NCBI GenBank assembly: GCA_017475555.1
Contig: JAFVFL010000022.1
Location: forward strand, 1 to 64,000
DNA from: Ruminococcus sp.
GTDB taxonomy: Bacteria > Bacillota > Clostridia > Oscillospirales > Ruminococcaceae
Direction: 5' to 3'
Length of the DNA: 64,000 nucleotides
Shown here: positions 38,930 to 47,484 of the stretch, one piece after another
How the letters are laid out: every line of letters starts with the position of its first letter
Numbering within the stretch: position 1 is the first letter of the stretch
The notes under the pieces: model-generated
Databases searched by the model: none
Told to the model about the DNA's origin: nothing
The model's input: only the letters and a program-made list of their open reading frames with translations
Made by a program: the position numbers and the translations under genes

Positions 38930-39438
38930 AGCTATTCATAAGACAGAAGGTGTTCTCGTGGCGGAGCAGATTCAGCGTCAGGGACGAAAGCGGCAATGAT
39001 GTCTACTCCGCATGGGGCGAGATAATGACGATAGGCAGAAAGCTGCACGTTGAGGACAGCTTCGGCGAGGAAAAGCTGCTGATACACCAGAAGGTGCTGA
39101 CTATCCTGCCAAGATACAGGATATACTGCGGCGGCAGGTTTGCAGCTGAGATACAGCGAAAGCTGAGTCTTTTCCGGGCAAAATACGATATATCCGGGCC
39201 GCAGTGTCCCGGCTGGTCTGTGACCGGCTCTGTGACAAATCACAATTATTCGATCATGAGTGACAGCGGTACAGTCGCAACTGTAAGCAAGGCGTGGCTG
39301 AGCTGGGGAGACAGCTATGAGATAGATTACACCGACCCGGACGATGAGCTGCTCGTGCTTGCGGCTGTGCTTGCTATAGACTGCATGAACGCTGATGCAG
39401 ACGATGCCGCAATGACGACAGTTACGTATAATGCCTGA
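38926..39438 (+). CDS. LURP-one-related (YxjI-like) protein
   Basis: This 170-residue protein is of the tubby-like LURP-one/DUF567 group. KLFIRQKVFSWRSRFSVRDE, LLIHQKVLTILPRYRIYCGG and the late DDELLVLAAVLAIDCMNAD match the beta-barrel with central helix typical of the family. Its function is unknown; relatives include phospholipid scramblases and plant defence proteins. It starts within the stop of the c-di-GMP phosphodiesterase gene (ATGA), so the two are translated together, which may link it to c-di-GMP control. Confidence 0.82.
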   Translation: MKLFIRQKVFSWRSRFSVRDESGNDVYSAWGEIMTIGRKLHVEDSFGEEKLLIHQKVLTILPRYRIYCGGRFAAEIQRKLSLFRAKYDISGPQCPGWSVTGSVTNHNYSIMSDSGTVATVSKAWLSWGDSYEIDYTDPDDELLVLAAVLAIDCMNADADDAAMTTVTYNA

Positions 39439-39450
39439 TATGGAGCTGCC

Positions 39451-39924
39451 ATGAACTACACGATAAGAAAAATGACAGAGAGCGAGTACGGGATATTAGA
39501 GGATTTTCTTTATGAAGCCATTTTTATCCCGAAGGGTGTACCTGCACCGCCGAGAAATATAATCTGTCAGCCCGAATTGCAGGTGTATGTAGCCGGATTC
39601 GGAAAAAAGCCCGGAGATACGGCGTTTGCAGCTCTGGTCAGCGGAAGGGTAGTTGGTGCTGTGTGGGTGCGAATCATGAATGATTACGGGCATATTGATG
39701 ATGAAACGCCCTCCTTCGCTATCTCGCTGTACAGGGAGTACAGGAATAACGGTATCGGCACAGCTCTTATGAAAACAATGCTTTCTGAACTGAAAAACGC
39801 AGGATATAAGCAGGCGTCCTTAGCGGTACAGAAGGAAAACTACGCTGTGAAGATGTACAGAAGCGTCGGATTTGCGGCTGTTGATGAAAACGACGAGGAG
39901 TACATCATGCTGTGTAAGCTCTGA
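39451..39924 (+). CDS. GNAT-family N-acetyltransferase
   Basis: This 157-residue acetyl-CoA-dependent transferase has the core motif A, LYREYRNNGIGTALMKTML (acetyl-CoA loop RNNGIG). The family's closing region is SLAVQKENYAVKMYRSVGF. The substrate is unknown. GGAGCTGCC precedes the ATG, and it follows the LURP-one gene by 12 bases. Confidence 0.93.
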   Translation: MNYTIRKMTESEYGILEDFLYEAIFIPKGVPAPPRNIICQPELQVYVAGFGKKPGDTAFAALVSGRVVGAVWVRIMNDYGHIDDETPSFAISLYREYRNNGIGTALMKTMLSELKNAGYKQASLAVQKENYAVKMYRSVGFAAVDENDEEYIMLCKL

Positions 39925-40021
39925 GCTGTCGGCGGAATATCGCAATACTGCATAAAACCGGCACCGCACGGCGGTTTCCGGACAATCTGATAAATATCAT
40001 AAAATTAACGGAGGTAAGATC

Positions 40022-41104
40022 ATGAAAAGACGTATCGGAATACTCACCAGCGGAGGAGACTGCCCCGGACTCAATGCTACTATCCGTGGTGTCGCAAAGG
40101 CGTGCTACGAGAGATTCGGCGAGGACAATGTTGAGATAGTCGGCATATCCAACGGCTACTACGGACTCATCAACAATCTGTGCAAGGATATGTCTCCGTC
40201 GGCTTTTTCCGGCATTCTCACTCAGGGAGGTACTATTTTCGGCACAAAGCGTCAGCCGTTCAAGATGATGCAGGTTATCGGCGAGGACAATGTTGACAAG
40301 GTGAAGAATATGAAGGAGACCTACAAGAAGCAGAAGCTCGACTGTCTCCTCACTCTCGGCGGAAATGGTACCCACAAGACCTCGAAGCTGCTCTCTGATG
40401 AGGGACTCAACGTCATAGGTCTGCCCAAGACTATCGACAACGATATTTATGGTACAGATGTAACATTCGGCTTCCATACCGCTGTTGATATAGCCACTGA
40501 TGTTATCGACAGGCTCCACACGACTGCCGCTTCTCACAGCCGTATCCTCGTATGCGAGATAATGGGCAACAAGGCAGGCTGGCTCACCCTCAATGCCGGT
40601 ATTGCAGGCGGTGCGGATATTATCATTATCCCGGAGATACCATACGATATCGACAAGGTGTGCGATGCCGTCATGGCAAGAAGTGCTTCGGGCAAGACAT
40701 TCTCGATACTCGCAGTTGCAGAGGGTGCGTTCGATGTTGCTGAGGCTCAGATGAAGAAGAAGGAGCGTGCAAAGAAGCGTGCTGAGGCTGGGATCACTAC
40801 TGCAACGAGCCGCATAGCTGCCCAGATACAGGCGAATACCGGAATGGAGGCAAGAGTGTGCGTTCCGGGACATATGCTCAGGGGCGGTGCTCCGAGTGCG
40901 TATGACCGTGTGCTCTCCACTCAGTTCGGAGTTCACGCCGCTTACCTCATAGCACAGGAGAAGTACGGCAGGACAGTTGCGAAGATCGGCAATAAGATAA
41001 CCTCGAACAAGCTTGAGGATATTGCCGGAAAGACAAAGTTCGTCAATACCGATAACCACCTCGTTATCGCAGCGAAGGATATAGGCATTTCGTTCGGTGA
41101 CTGA
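40022..41104 (+). CDS. pfkA: 6-phosphofructokinase, K124-type (probably ATP-dependent)
   Basis: This 360-residue glycolytic enzyme phosphorylates fructose 6-phosphate. RRIGILTSGGDCPGLNATIR, GGTIFGTKR, LPKTIDNDIYGTDVTFGFHT and EIMGNKAGWL are family motifs. At the site that decides the donor it has GGNGT (Gly at position 104 in E. coli numbering, typical of ATP use) with PKTIDND (Lys at 124, found in PPi enzymes and in group III ATP enzymes). The Gly-Lys combination points to ATP, but PPi use needs a test. GGAGGTAAG precedes the ATG. Confidence 0.93.
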   Translation: MKRRIGILTSGGDCPGLNATIRGVAKACYERFGEDNVEIVGISNGYYGLINNLCKDMSPSAFSGILTQGGTIFGTKRQPFKMMQVIGEDNVDKVKNMKETYKKQKLDCLLTLGGNGTHKTSKLLSDEGLNVIGLPKTIDNDIYGTDVTFGFHTAVDIATDVIDRLHTTAASHSRILVCEIMGNKAGWLTLNAGIAGGADIIIIPEIPYDIDKVCDAVMARSASGKTFSILAVAEGAFDVAEAQMKKKERAKKRAEAGITTATSRIAAQIQANTGMEARVCVPGHMLRGGAPSAYDRVLSTQFGVHAAYLIAQEKYGRTVAKIGNKITSNKLEDIAGKTKFVNTDNHLVIAAKDIGISFGD

Positions 41105-41119
41105 AGAATATAAAATTAA

Positions 41120-41153
41120 ATCCCGGTATACTGGTGTATACCGGGATCTTTTT
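41120..41153. terminator. bidirectional terminator between pfkA and the minus-strand operon
   Basis: ATCCCGGTATAC (41120-41131) pairs perfectly with GTATACCGGGAT (41136-41147), with a 4-base loop and T-run after. It is A-rich on the other side, so it can serve both converging transcripts. Confidence 0.92.
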
Positions 41154-42384
41154 ACCATACTCTGTAAGTCTCGCTTACGATCTTGTATGACGTTCCGGGA
41201 ACGTACATATCCTGCGGCTTTATCTCCTGACCTTTCTCCTTTGCAGCATCTATAGTCTTTTTCATCTCTCTGAATGCCACACTGTTGAAGACTATATTCT
41301 GCACATCCTCCTGCGGAGGACGCCTCGAAAGAAATTCAAGCAGCACCTGCTGGATATAGAAGTAAGAACGCAGCTGTGTCTTTCTGAACTCTATCTGTGA
41401 ATCGCCGTCGATGAAGAACAGGCTGTCGCCCTCTCTGTAGCCGAGTGTGAGCTTTGCAAGTATCTCCGGGACAAATATGCGTATCTCAGATGCGAGATCC
41501 TTGTCTCCGGCTATATCGATCAGCTTCAGAGACATTGCCTCATAATCGGCAGGATTCCTGATCCCGACCATCATGTCGATAGCAGCCTTTGCAGCTGTCG
41601 TTACAGTCTCCTTGGTGAACGGGCACTTGTCGTCCTCCTTCTGTACGCAGATCACGCACTGCTTCTCGCTGATATACGTTTCTCCAGCCTCAAGGGTGTC
41701 AACGTACTTCCTCAGCTTATTGGACAGCTCCATGCAGACTGAGCCGTTCACACGAACCTCAGATATCCTCTTGCCATTGAACGCCGCCGCAAACAGTCTT
41801 ACCCAGTAATACTTCTTTGAGCCGAGATATTTGGGTATATCCTCCTTGATATAGCTAAAGAGCGAGGTAACGGGCTTTTCCTGAGAAACATTGACTCTCA
41901 GCACCGACTCAGAAAAGAGGTCAAAATCATAGTGCTGATTAAGGAAATCAACAGAGACCGGCTGGGGGTTCTTCCTCTGTGCCGCCATTTCAAGCGAGTG
42001 CCACACTGTCACATCAAACATCTGAGCACCCATATCTGCTGCCTCTTCCCATGTCTTGCCCTGAACGTCACACGGCTCGATTATCGGCTCGTCAAAGCTG
42101 TCGTTTCTCACGATATAAACTATCTGAGCGAGCACCGTGCCTTCCTTCTCCTGCGGTCTTGTGACGTTGATGTCGATAGTATAGCCGCCTCGTCTTGTGA
42201 TGATACAGTTGTCATAGATCGTACCATTGAGCTTCTTGTTGAGTGCTTCAAGAGCAAGCTCCTTTGCGTGTCCGGTGTCGATCTGCTGCTGATCGCCGTC
42301 AGCAGCCTGTATTCCCTCAGCTGACTCCGTTATCTCTGTATTCTTCTCACTGTCCTGATTCTTCTTCCTGTTCCAGAATGCCAC
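41152..42384 (-). CDS. uncharacterised 410-residue cytosolic protein
   Basis: Starts at GTG (42384) behind AAGGAGAC. An acidic, low-complexity N-terminus (about residues 8-45) is followed by a globular region of mixed alpha/beta. There is no signal peptide, membrane helix or recognised domain. Segments such as IITRRGGYTIDINVTRPQEK and VRLFAAAFNGKRISEVRVNG appear well-ordered. It is the last gene of the long minus-strand run, 41 bases after prmA and ended by a terminator. A real gene by codon pattern and ribosome site; the function is unknown. Confidence 0.72.
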   Translation of the reverse strand: MAFWNRKKNQDSEKNTEITESAEGIQAADGDQQQIDTGHAKELALEALNKKLNGTIYDNCIITRRGGYTIDINVTRPQEKEGTVLAQIVYIVRNDSFDEPIIEPCDVQGKTWEEAADMGAQMFDVTVWHSLEMAAQRKNPQPVSVDFLNQHYDFDLFSESVLRVNVSQEKPVTSLFSYIKEDIPKYLGSKKYYWVRLFAAAFNGKRISEVRVNGSVCMELSNKLRKYVDTLEAGETYISEKQCVICVQKEDDKCPFTKETVTTAAKAAIDMMVGIRNPADYEAMSLKLIDIAGDKDLASEIRIFVPEILAKLTLGYREGDSLFFIDGDSQIEFRKTQLRSYFYIQQVLLEFLSRRPPQEDVQNIVFNSVAFREMKKTIDAAKEKGQEIKPQDMYVPGTSYKIVSETYRVW

Positions 42385-42425
42385 TTGTATCAGTCTCCTT
42401 GTTAAAATATTTGTATTGCAGCCGC

Positions 42426-43391
42426 TTACGCTTTAAAAGCTGCCGCAGCCCAGCCGTCCTTGATGTTTACGCTGCCTCGTGTGAAGCCCTCTGACTCAAT
42501 AGCCGTCAGTACCTCCTCCATACGCTCCTCGATTATTCCCGAAACTATGAGTGTTCCGCCCTTTCTGAGATAACGTGTGAAGTAGCCTCTCATAGCTATC
42601 AGCACATCTGCAACGATGTTCGCAGTTATGATATCATAGCTGCCGTCAAGCTGTGCCGCTAAGTCCTCATCGCTGAGGATATTGCCGTAGTATGTTTTGT
42701 AGTTCTCCGGAGAGATACCATTCTTTGCAGCATGTTCTGCCGCAGTTTCCGCAGCGTTCTGGTCGATATCGACTGCCGCTGCCTCTGAAGCCCCTAAGAG
42801 CATAGCACCTATCGAGAGTATACCGCTGCCGCAGCCGAGGTCAAGCACCCTGTCACCCGGAGCAATGCTCTTCTCAAGCAGCTCCAGACACAAGCGTGTC
42901 GTGTGGTGCTGACCGGTACCGAAGCTCGAAGCCGGGTCTATCTCAAGGACTGCCCTTTCTCCGGGATCGTCAAGCTCCTCCCATGAGGGCTTGATAATAA
43001 GTCTGTCACCGACCTTTATCGGCTTGAAATACTGCTTCCAGTTGTTAGCCCAGTCCTCCTCACGGATACTTGAAAGCTCCGCCTCAAGTCTGCCGTAGCA
43101 GCCCTCCGGGTCCGAAGCCTTCAGCTCCGCAAGCATGGAGCGGACAGAAGTAAGCATATCCGCTCCCTGGCTGTTGTCCGGAAGATAGATAGTCATGCAG
43201 GTCTCGCATGAGGAAAGCCCAAGAAGATCCTCGTCAATATAGTCCCATTGACCGTTCTTGTTTTCCAGAAATTCGCTGAAATCCTCTGCGTCCTGTATTA
43301 CGAAGCCCTTAACGCCTATGTCAAGCAGCTTTGCGGTAAGCAGCTCTATCGCAGCAGTCGCAGTATAGATATTCACCTCTATCCATTCCAT
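42426..43391 (-). CDS. prmA: ribosomal protein L11 methyltransferase
   Basis: This 321-residue SAM-dependent enzyme trimethylates ribosomal protein L11. The SAM-binding motifs are VLDLGCGSGILSIGAMLLGA and AAVDIDQNAAETAAEHA, preceded by the PrmA-specific DPASSFGTGQHHTTRLCLE. The N-terminal substrate domain is at residues 1-130. I chose the ATG at 43391 because GGAGGAC lies 7 bases upstream; upstream in-frame codons add eight residues without support. It starts 14 bases after the stop of the dockerin/C39 gene. Confidence 0.95.
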   Translation of the reverse strand: MEWIEVNIYTATAAIELLTAKLLDIGVKGFVIQDAEDFSEFLENKNGQWDYIDEDLLGLSSCETCMTIYLPDNSQGADMLTSVRSMLAELKASDPEGCYGRLEAELSSIREEDWANNWKQYFKPIKVGDRLIIKPSWEELDDPGERAVLEIDPASSFGTGQHHTTRLCLELLEKSIAPGDRVLDLGCGSGILSIGAMLLGASEAAAVDIDQNAAETAAEHAAKNGISPENYKTYYGNILSDEDLAAQLDGSYDIITANIVADVLIAMRGYFTRYLRKGGTLIVSGIIEERMEEVLTAIESEGFTRGSVNIKDGWAAAAFKA

Positions 43392-43405
43392 AGCAGTCCT
43401 CCGTG

Positions 43406-45001
43406 TTACCTGCAAATTATTGTAAGCAAGAGCAGCACGTCCATTGTATCTACTGAGCCGTCTCCGTTTACGTCAGCTGCTGCAAGCTCTGCCGCAGTGA
43501 GCGACGAGATACCATCGGGGAGCAGCTCTGATTCCCTGAGATAGTCGTTGAGTATCGACAGGTCATAGCCGTTCACTCTGCCGTCGTTGTTAATGTCACC
43601 TGCAACGTGTGCAGTATCGTCCTCGGTGTCTGAGAGCTGGGATACCTCCACCCAGCCTGTGAAGTCAGAGGAAATAACAAGACCGAAGTCGCCGTATATC
43701 GGGCCGACCATTATAACATAGCCGCTCTCTACCTCAGCTATGGTGTCGCTGTCGGTATCAGGCTCAGCATAAATGCTGACAGTTGACGAGCTGCTGTTGT
43801 AAAGCTCGCTGACAGTACCGGCTGTATCGGTAGTTTCCTCTGTAGTTGTCGAAGTCTCCGCAGTTGTGGGAGCAGCAGTTGCAGTAGTGGTAGTAGTTGT
43901 TGTGGTAGTTGTAGTTGTAGTTGTAGTCGTTGTCGTAGTGCTTGTTGTACTTGTGGTAGTCGGCTCCTCAGTAGTTGTAGTAGTCTCCGGCTCTGTTGTC
44001 GTAGTCGTTGTAGTTGTCGTTGTTGTTGTAGTCGTGGTCGTTGTTGTCGTTGCAGCTGTTGTATGTACCTCTACGCTGAACGATGTCTCGGTCTGTGCGT
44101 AGTCTGTCCATGCCCTGAGATATATCTTCGCATAGCCGCTCTCAGTCTCATAAAACTGTGACGGGTCAACTGTGAAGCTTGCCGGTGTTCCGCTCATTGA
44201 CTCAGCGTTCAGTACGACCTCTCCACGTACAGGGTCAACGTATGTTACCTGAGCTGAGCCGCCTGTAAGGTCAAGCTCCTCACCGTAAGCATACGACATT
44301 TTTGTCGGCATAGACCTGAGTGTTATCTTTATCGACGGCTCATAGCTAACGCTGCCGCCGGGTGTAAAGCCGCTGACGTCAGGAGCGTTTTTGCTCTTCA
44401 CTATCATATATGATGTGCAGATATTGCCATACGAAGCGAACATATCCGTATCGTCCTTCGCAGGGTCTATCATATATACTGTATCGCCGATAACGCCCTC
44501 TACAAGTACCCAGTGGTGGGTGTTTGCATTTACTATAACGTAGTAGCCCTTCTCCATCCATGCCTTTATCTCAGCAGCCTTATAGCTCTGTGTTGTGCCT
44601 GTGAAGGTCATGTTGTTTATATCGCTGAACTCCGGTATAACGCTGTATATTGACGCCCAGCTTGCGATACCGCCATAGATGTTGAATGCACCTATGCTGT
44701 TCATATTATTTACGAAAACTCCCGGATTGAAGCTGTCGGCATTCCTTACTCCGGAAAGTACCGCAAGCATCGAGAGTGAGGTCGCAAGGCAGCCTACTGT
44801 AGCAACGTTATACTGTCCCATCGGGAGATTAGCCCAGCGGGGATCCATCTGTCTCCACAAGTGATAGTCCTCAGCAGCGGATGCAGTAAGAGTATCCGTG
44901 CCTGTTCCTCTGTTAGCCGCAAAAGTTCCGGTGACAGCTGTAATAAACATGATCACCGCAGCAGCGACTGTCAATAATTTCTTTCCTGCTAAATGCTTCA
45001 T
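43406..45001 (-). CDS. secreted C39-like cysteine peptidase with Ig-like, SH3-like and dockerin modules
   Basis: This 531-residue exported protein has modules in this order. Signal peptide (1-29). C39_2-type papain-like peptidase (45-205) with C71 (TVGCLATSLSML), H162/H163 (NTHHWVLVEG) and D179 (MIDPAKD). Bacterial Ig-like domain (about 215-312; YGEELDLTGGSAQVTY). Poly-threonine linker (about 314-395). SH3-like domain (400-455; STVSIYAEPDTDSDTIAEVE). Dockerin (467-531) with DINNDGRVNGYDLSILNDYL and DVNGDGSVDTMDVLLLLT. The product should be a cellulosome- or wall-docked peptidase or amidase. GGAGG precedes the ATG, 20 bases after the TgpA-like gene. Confidence 0.88.
   Translation of the reverse strand: MKHLAGKKLLTVAAAVIMFITAVTGTFAANRGTGTDTLTASAAEDYHLWRQMDPRWANLPMGQYNVATVGCLATSLSMLAVLSGVRNADSFNPGVFVNNMNSIGAFNIYGGIASWASIYSVIPEFSDINNMTFTGTTQSYKAAEIKAWMEKGYYVIVNANTHHWVLVEGVIGDTVYMIDPAKDDTDMFASYGNICTSYMIVKSKNAPDVSGFTPGGSVSYEPSIKITLRSMPTKMSYAYGEELDLTGGSAQVTYVDPVRGEVVLNAESMSGTPASFTVDPSQFYETESGYAKIYLRAWTDYAQTETSFSVEVHTTAATTTTTTTTTTTTTTTTTTTEPETTTTTEEPTTTSTTSTTTTTTTTTTTTTTTTTTTATAAPTTAETSTTTEETTDTAGTVSELYNSSSSTVSIYAEPDTDSDTIAEVESGYVIMVGPIYGDFGLVISSDFTGWVEVSQLSDTEDDTAHVAGDINNDGRVNGYDLSILNDYLRESELLPDGISSLTAAELAAADVNGDGSVDTMDVLLLLTIICR
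43819..44062 (-). repeat. poly-threonine codon tract (ACN repeats)
   Basis: About 80 codons are almost all Thr with scattered Glu, Pro and Ala, giving a low-complexity ACN repeat. Such linkers are expected to be O-glycosylated and rigid. The opposite strand reads as poly-valine, which is an artefact. Confidence 0.9.
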
Positions 45002-45021
45002 TGGTATCAGCCTCCATCATA

Positions 45022-47424
45022 TTATTCGTGTGTCCTGCTTCTGCGGAGTCTCAGGGCTTCTTTTCTGGCTTTTTTCTTAGCCTCCCTGAGTGCCTCCCAC
45101 GCTTTTGTGTACTCCTCTGTGATCCTCTGACCTTCTGCCTCGCTCAGCTCCTCACCGCCGTACACTGCCCTGTCGAAGAGCACGGCTGCTGCGGAAATAT
45201 CTGCACCCGAAGCGTCAGCCACAAGCTGTACCGCCTCATGAGAGGTAGAGGTGCTGCCGATATCGTAGATACGGCATATTCTCCGCATTGCAGCGGCAGC
45301 CTGCTTTGAGGGTGACCGCCGTCTGCTGCTGATAAGAAACAGTTTATGTGAAAGGACAGGCATTACCGCTATCAGCAGCAAGAGGAGCACAGCTGCTGCG
45401 AGTATGAATAGCCCGATCCTTGACAGGCTGCTTTTGGTACTGCCGGAGGTATTTCTCACGGCATCCGTCATGGTCGGCTCAAATGAGAGCCAGCCGTAGC
45501 CCTTGATATAAAGCTCCGGGAATCCGTGGGCGTCCTGTGCCCTTACGATAAATCCCTCAAAGCCGTTCCTTTGCTGGTACCTCTGGCTCATGTTGTAGCC
45601 CTCACAGTACCTTGCCGGTATGCCTGCCGCACGTGCAAGCAGCGTCATTGCCGTCGCATATTCGTAGCAGACACCGGTCTTTGTCTCAAAAATGAAATCC
45701 TCGGCATTCTCACCGTCCGCCTTGACATATTCAAGGTCGTAGTTGTAGCCGTTTCTGTAGAAATAAAGCTCAAGCACCTCAGCCTTTTCGTACTCCGAGT
45801 CAAGCCCGGCTGTCAGCTCCTGTGCAAGCTGGTAAATACGCTCGTTTCCGCCGTAGTCGAGCAGCTCGCCGGTTATAGCCGGATAGGTGTCGATGTTCGC
45901 CTCGATAGTCTTTCTGCACCTTCTGAGTCTCTGGTAATACTCATCATTTTCCAGACCCTCCGTACTTCCTGCATACCGCCAGTACTCGTCCGTAAGAGCA
46001 TAATACGCATTGTACAGCAGGCTCTCATAGTCATCGGCACCGGCAATAGTCTCCGTCGCAAGGACATTCTCCGGAACGGAGAAATACCCGTCTCTCTGGT
46101 AGCTGAAGCTGAACTCAGTACCCGGACGGAACGTCCCCTTTTCGGCGTAGACCGTACCGGAATCCCCGACTGTGAAAAGCTCCTTATAGGTCGAAGCGTC
46201 CATAGATACCGCCGACTGCGGTACAGGTGCGGCACTTCCGCCCTCCTGAGCACCATAAAACACAGCACTCGCCGTCTCAGGCTTTACGATATCCAGACTG
46301 CCGACCTGCTCAATGAACTCACTGAGCCCGAATTCCTCAGCAAACCCGCTGTCAAGCTCCGCCGCAAGCAGCACAGCCTCAGCCACACCGCCGTTAGTCC
46401 ATATCTCAGCCGGCATATCAACGCTCACGCTGCTGCTTGTGTCGAGTACACCTGCTTCCCACGAATCTGTATCATAGTCGTAGGAGCTGAACGTTGAAAG
46501 CTTCAGTCTCAGCGGCTCAGGGGCTGACGCATAGTAGACCGGAGCCGTATCGTTGTTGTTGCGGAACTGATCGCCGTCAGCCGAATCACGGAATACATTC
46601 AGCATCGCAACGAGCCTGTCGGTGAACGCCTCTGCATTGATGAGCGTTTCGATATAGCTTCTGTCCGCCTCTATCTCCGGCTTCGGGATAACCGCTGCTA
46701 TAATGGCAAAGGTGAGGATATATATTCCTGCCGACCGCCATGTCAGCTTTTTTTCCTTTATCTCGACCTCACTTGCATTCTCCGGCTTGCTGTCACTGAG
46801 CTGCCGGAAGTATACCATAAGCAGGATATACCCCACAGCCATGAGGATAATGAAGCCGGTCGGCATTTTTTCGTACTCCTTGCCGTATACTGCGAAGGGT
46901 ATGACGAATATAAGGAAATTCATGAGTATCCTGTACCGGACTCTCGTGAAGTAGTATATTACCGAGAGCATGAATATGAGAAACAGTATATACAGCCCTA
47001 TCGTGTACCATTTGTTATACTCCAGCGACTCCTGCGGAGTGAGGAACCATACGCCCCATGATATAGGGTAATCCTCATATCCGAGCCGTATGGCGTATGA
47101 CGCCGAACGAAGAAACACAATGGATATTATGATATAGCCGAGTGCTCCCATTATCACGTGCTGACGCATGAAATCGAAGAACCGGAACACCAGCCACCCG
47201 ACAGCATAGGTCAGTACACCATAGATAAAGCACGCATGATAGTCCCGGAAAAATTCAGCTGCCTTGCTCAGATCTGTCTCATCTATCGTCCTGTCCCGGA
47301 AGTGGAACATCAGCGACATCATGACAAGCGAGGTATAAAGCAGCACCGGGTCTGTCAGAGTAGTGACGAGAAAATCCTTCAGACTTCTTCCGCTGCTCTG
47401 CCAGCTTTTTTGTTTTTCAGGCAT
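45022..47424 (-). CDS. TgpA-like membrane transglutaminase-domain protein
   Basis: This 800-residue protein has an N-terminal membrane domain of about six helices (25-250) and an extracytoplasmic region. A transglutaminase-like core follows (about 535-652) with C586 (KTGVCYEYATAM), H633 (QDAHGFPELY) and E649 (LSFEPT; Asp or Glu occurs here in relatives). One more helix (670-692) leads to a cytoplasmic tail resembling DUF4129. This is the DUF3488/TgpA architecture. MoxR and DUF58 genes lie directly upstream, the standard three-gene set of this system, thought to act on envelope proteins or peptidoglycan; its true substrate is unknown. Confidence 0.9.
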   Translation of the reverse strand: MPEKQKSWQSSGRSLKDFLVTTLTDPVLLYTSLVMMSLMFHFRDRTIDETDLSKAAEFFRDYHACFIYGVLTYAVGWLVFRFFDFMRQHVIMGALGYIIISIVFLRSASYAIRLGYEDYPISWGVWFLTPQESLEYNKWYTIGLYILFLIFMLSVIYYFTRVRYRILMNFLIFVIPFAVYGKEYEKMPTGFIILMAVGYILLMVYFRQLSDSKPENASEVEIKEKKLTWRSAGIYILTFAIIAAVIPKPEIEADRSYIETLINAEAFTDRLVAMLNVFRDSADGDQFRNNNDTAPVYYASAPEPLRLKLSTFSSYDYDTDSWEAGVLDTSSSVSVDMPAEIWTNGGVAEAVLLAAELDSGFAEEFGLSEFIEQVGSLDIVKPETASAVFYGAQEGGSAAPVPQSAVSMDASTYKELFTVGDSGTVYAEKGTFRPGTEFSFSYQRDGYFSVPENVLATETIAGADDYESLLYNAYYALTDEYWRYAGSTEGLENDEYYQRLRRCRKTIEANIDTYPAITGELLDYGGNERIYQLAQELTAGLDSEYEKAEVLELYFYRNGYNYDLEYVKADGENAEDFIFETKTGVCYEYATAMTLLARAAGIPARYCEGYNMSQRYQQRNGFEGFIVRAQDAHGFPELYIKGYGWLSFEPTMTDAVRNTSGSTKSSLSRIGLFILAAAVLLLLLIAVMPVLSHKLFLISSRRRSPSKQAAAAMRRICRIYDIGSTSTSHEAVQLVADASGADISAAAVLFDRAVYGGEELSEAEGQRITEEYTKAWEALREAKKKARKEALRLRRSRTHE

Positions 47425-47484
47425 AGCTCACACCCATTATAAATAATATATCAGTTTTCTTGAAATAATCTTTAATCCGGATCA

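Noticed and set aside
39905-41158. Long minus-strand reading frame (417 codons) opposite pfkA
   Set aside because: It is antisense to a complete phosphofructokinase, has no ribosome site and resembles no family; it arises from the codon bias of the real gene.
43866-44102. Poly-valine protein on the plus strand
   Set aside because: It is the opposite strand of the poly-threonine linker of the C39/dockerin protein.
45526-46497. Plus-strand frame of 323 codons
   Set aside because: Antisense to the TgpA-like gene, with no ribosome site or recognisable domain.
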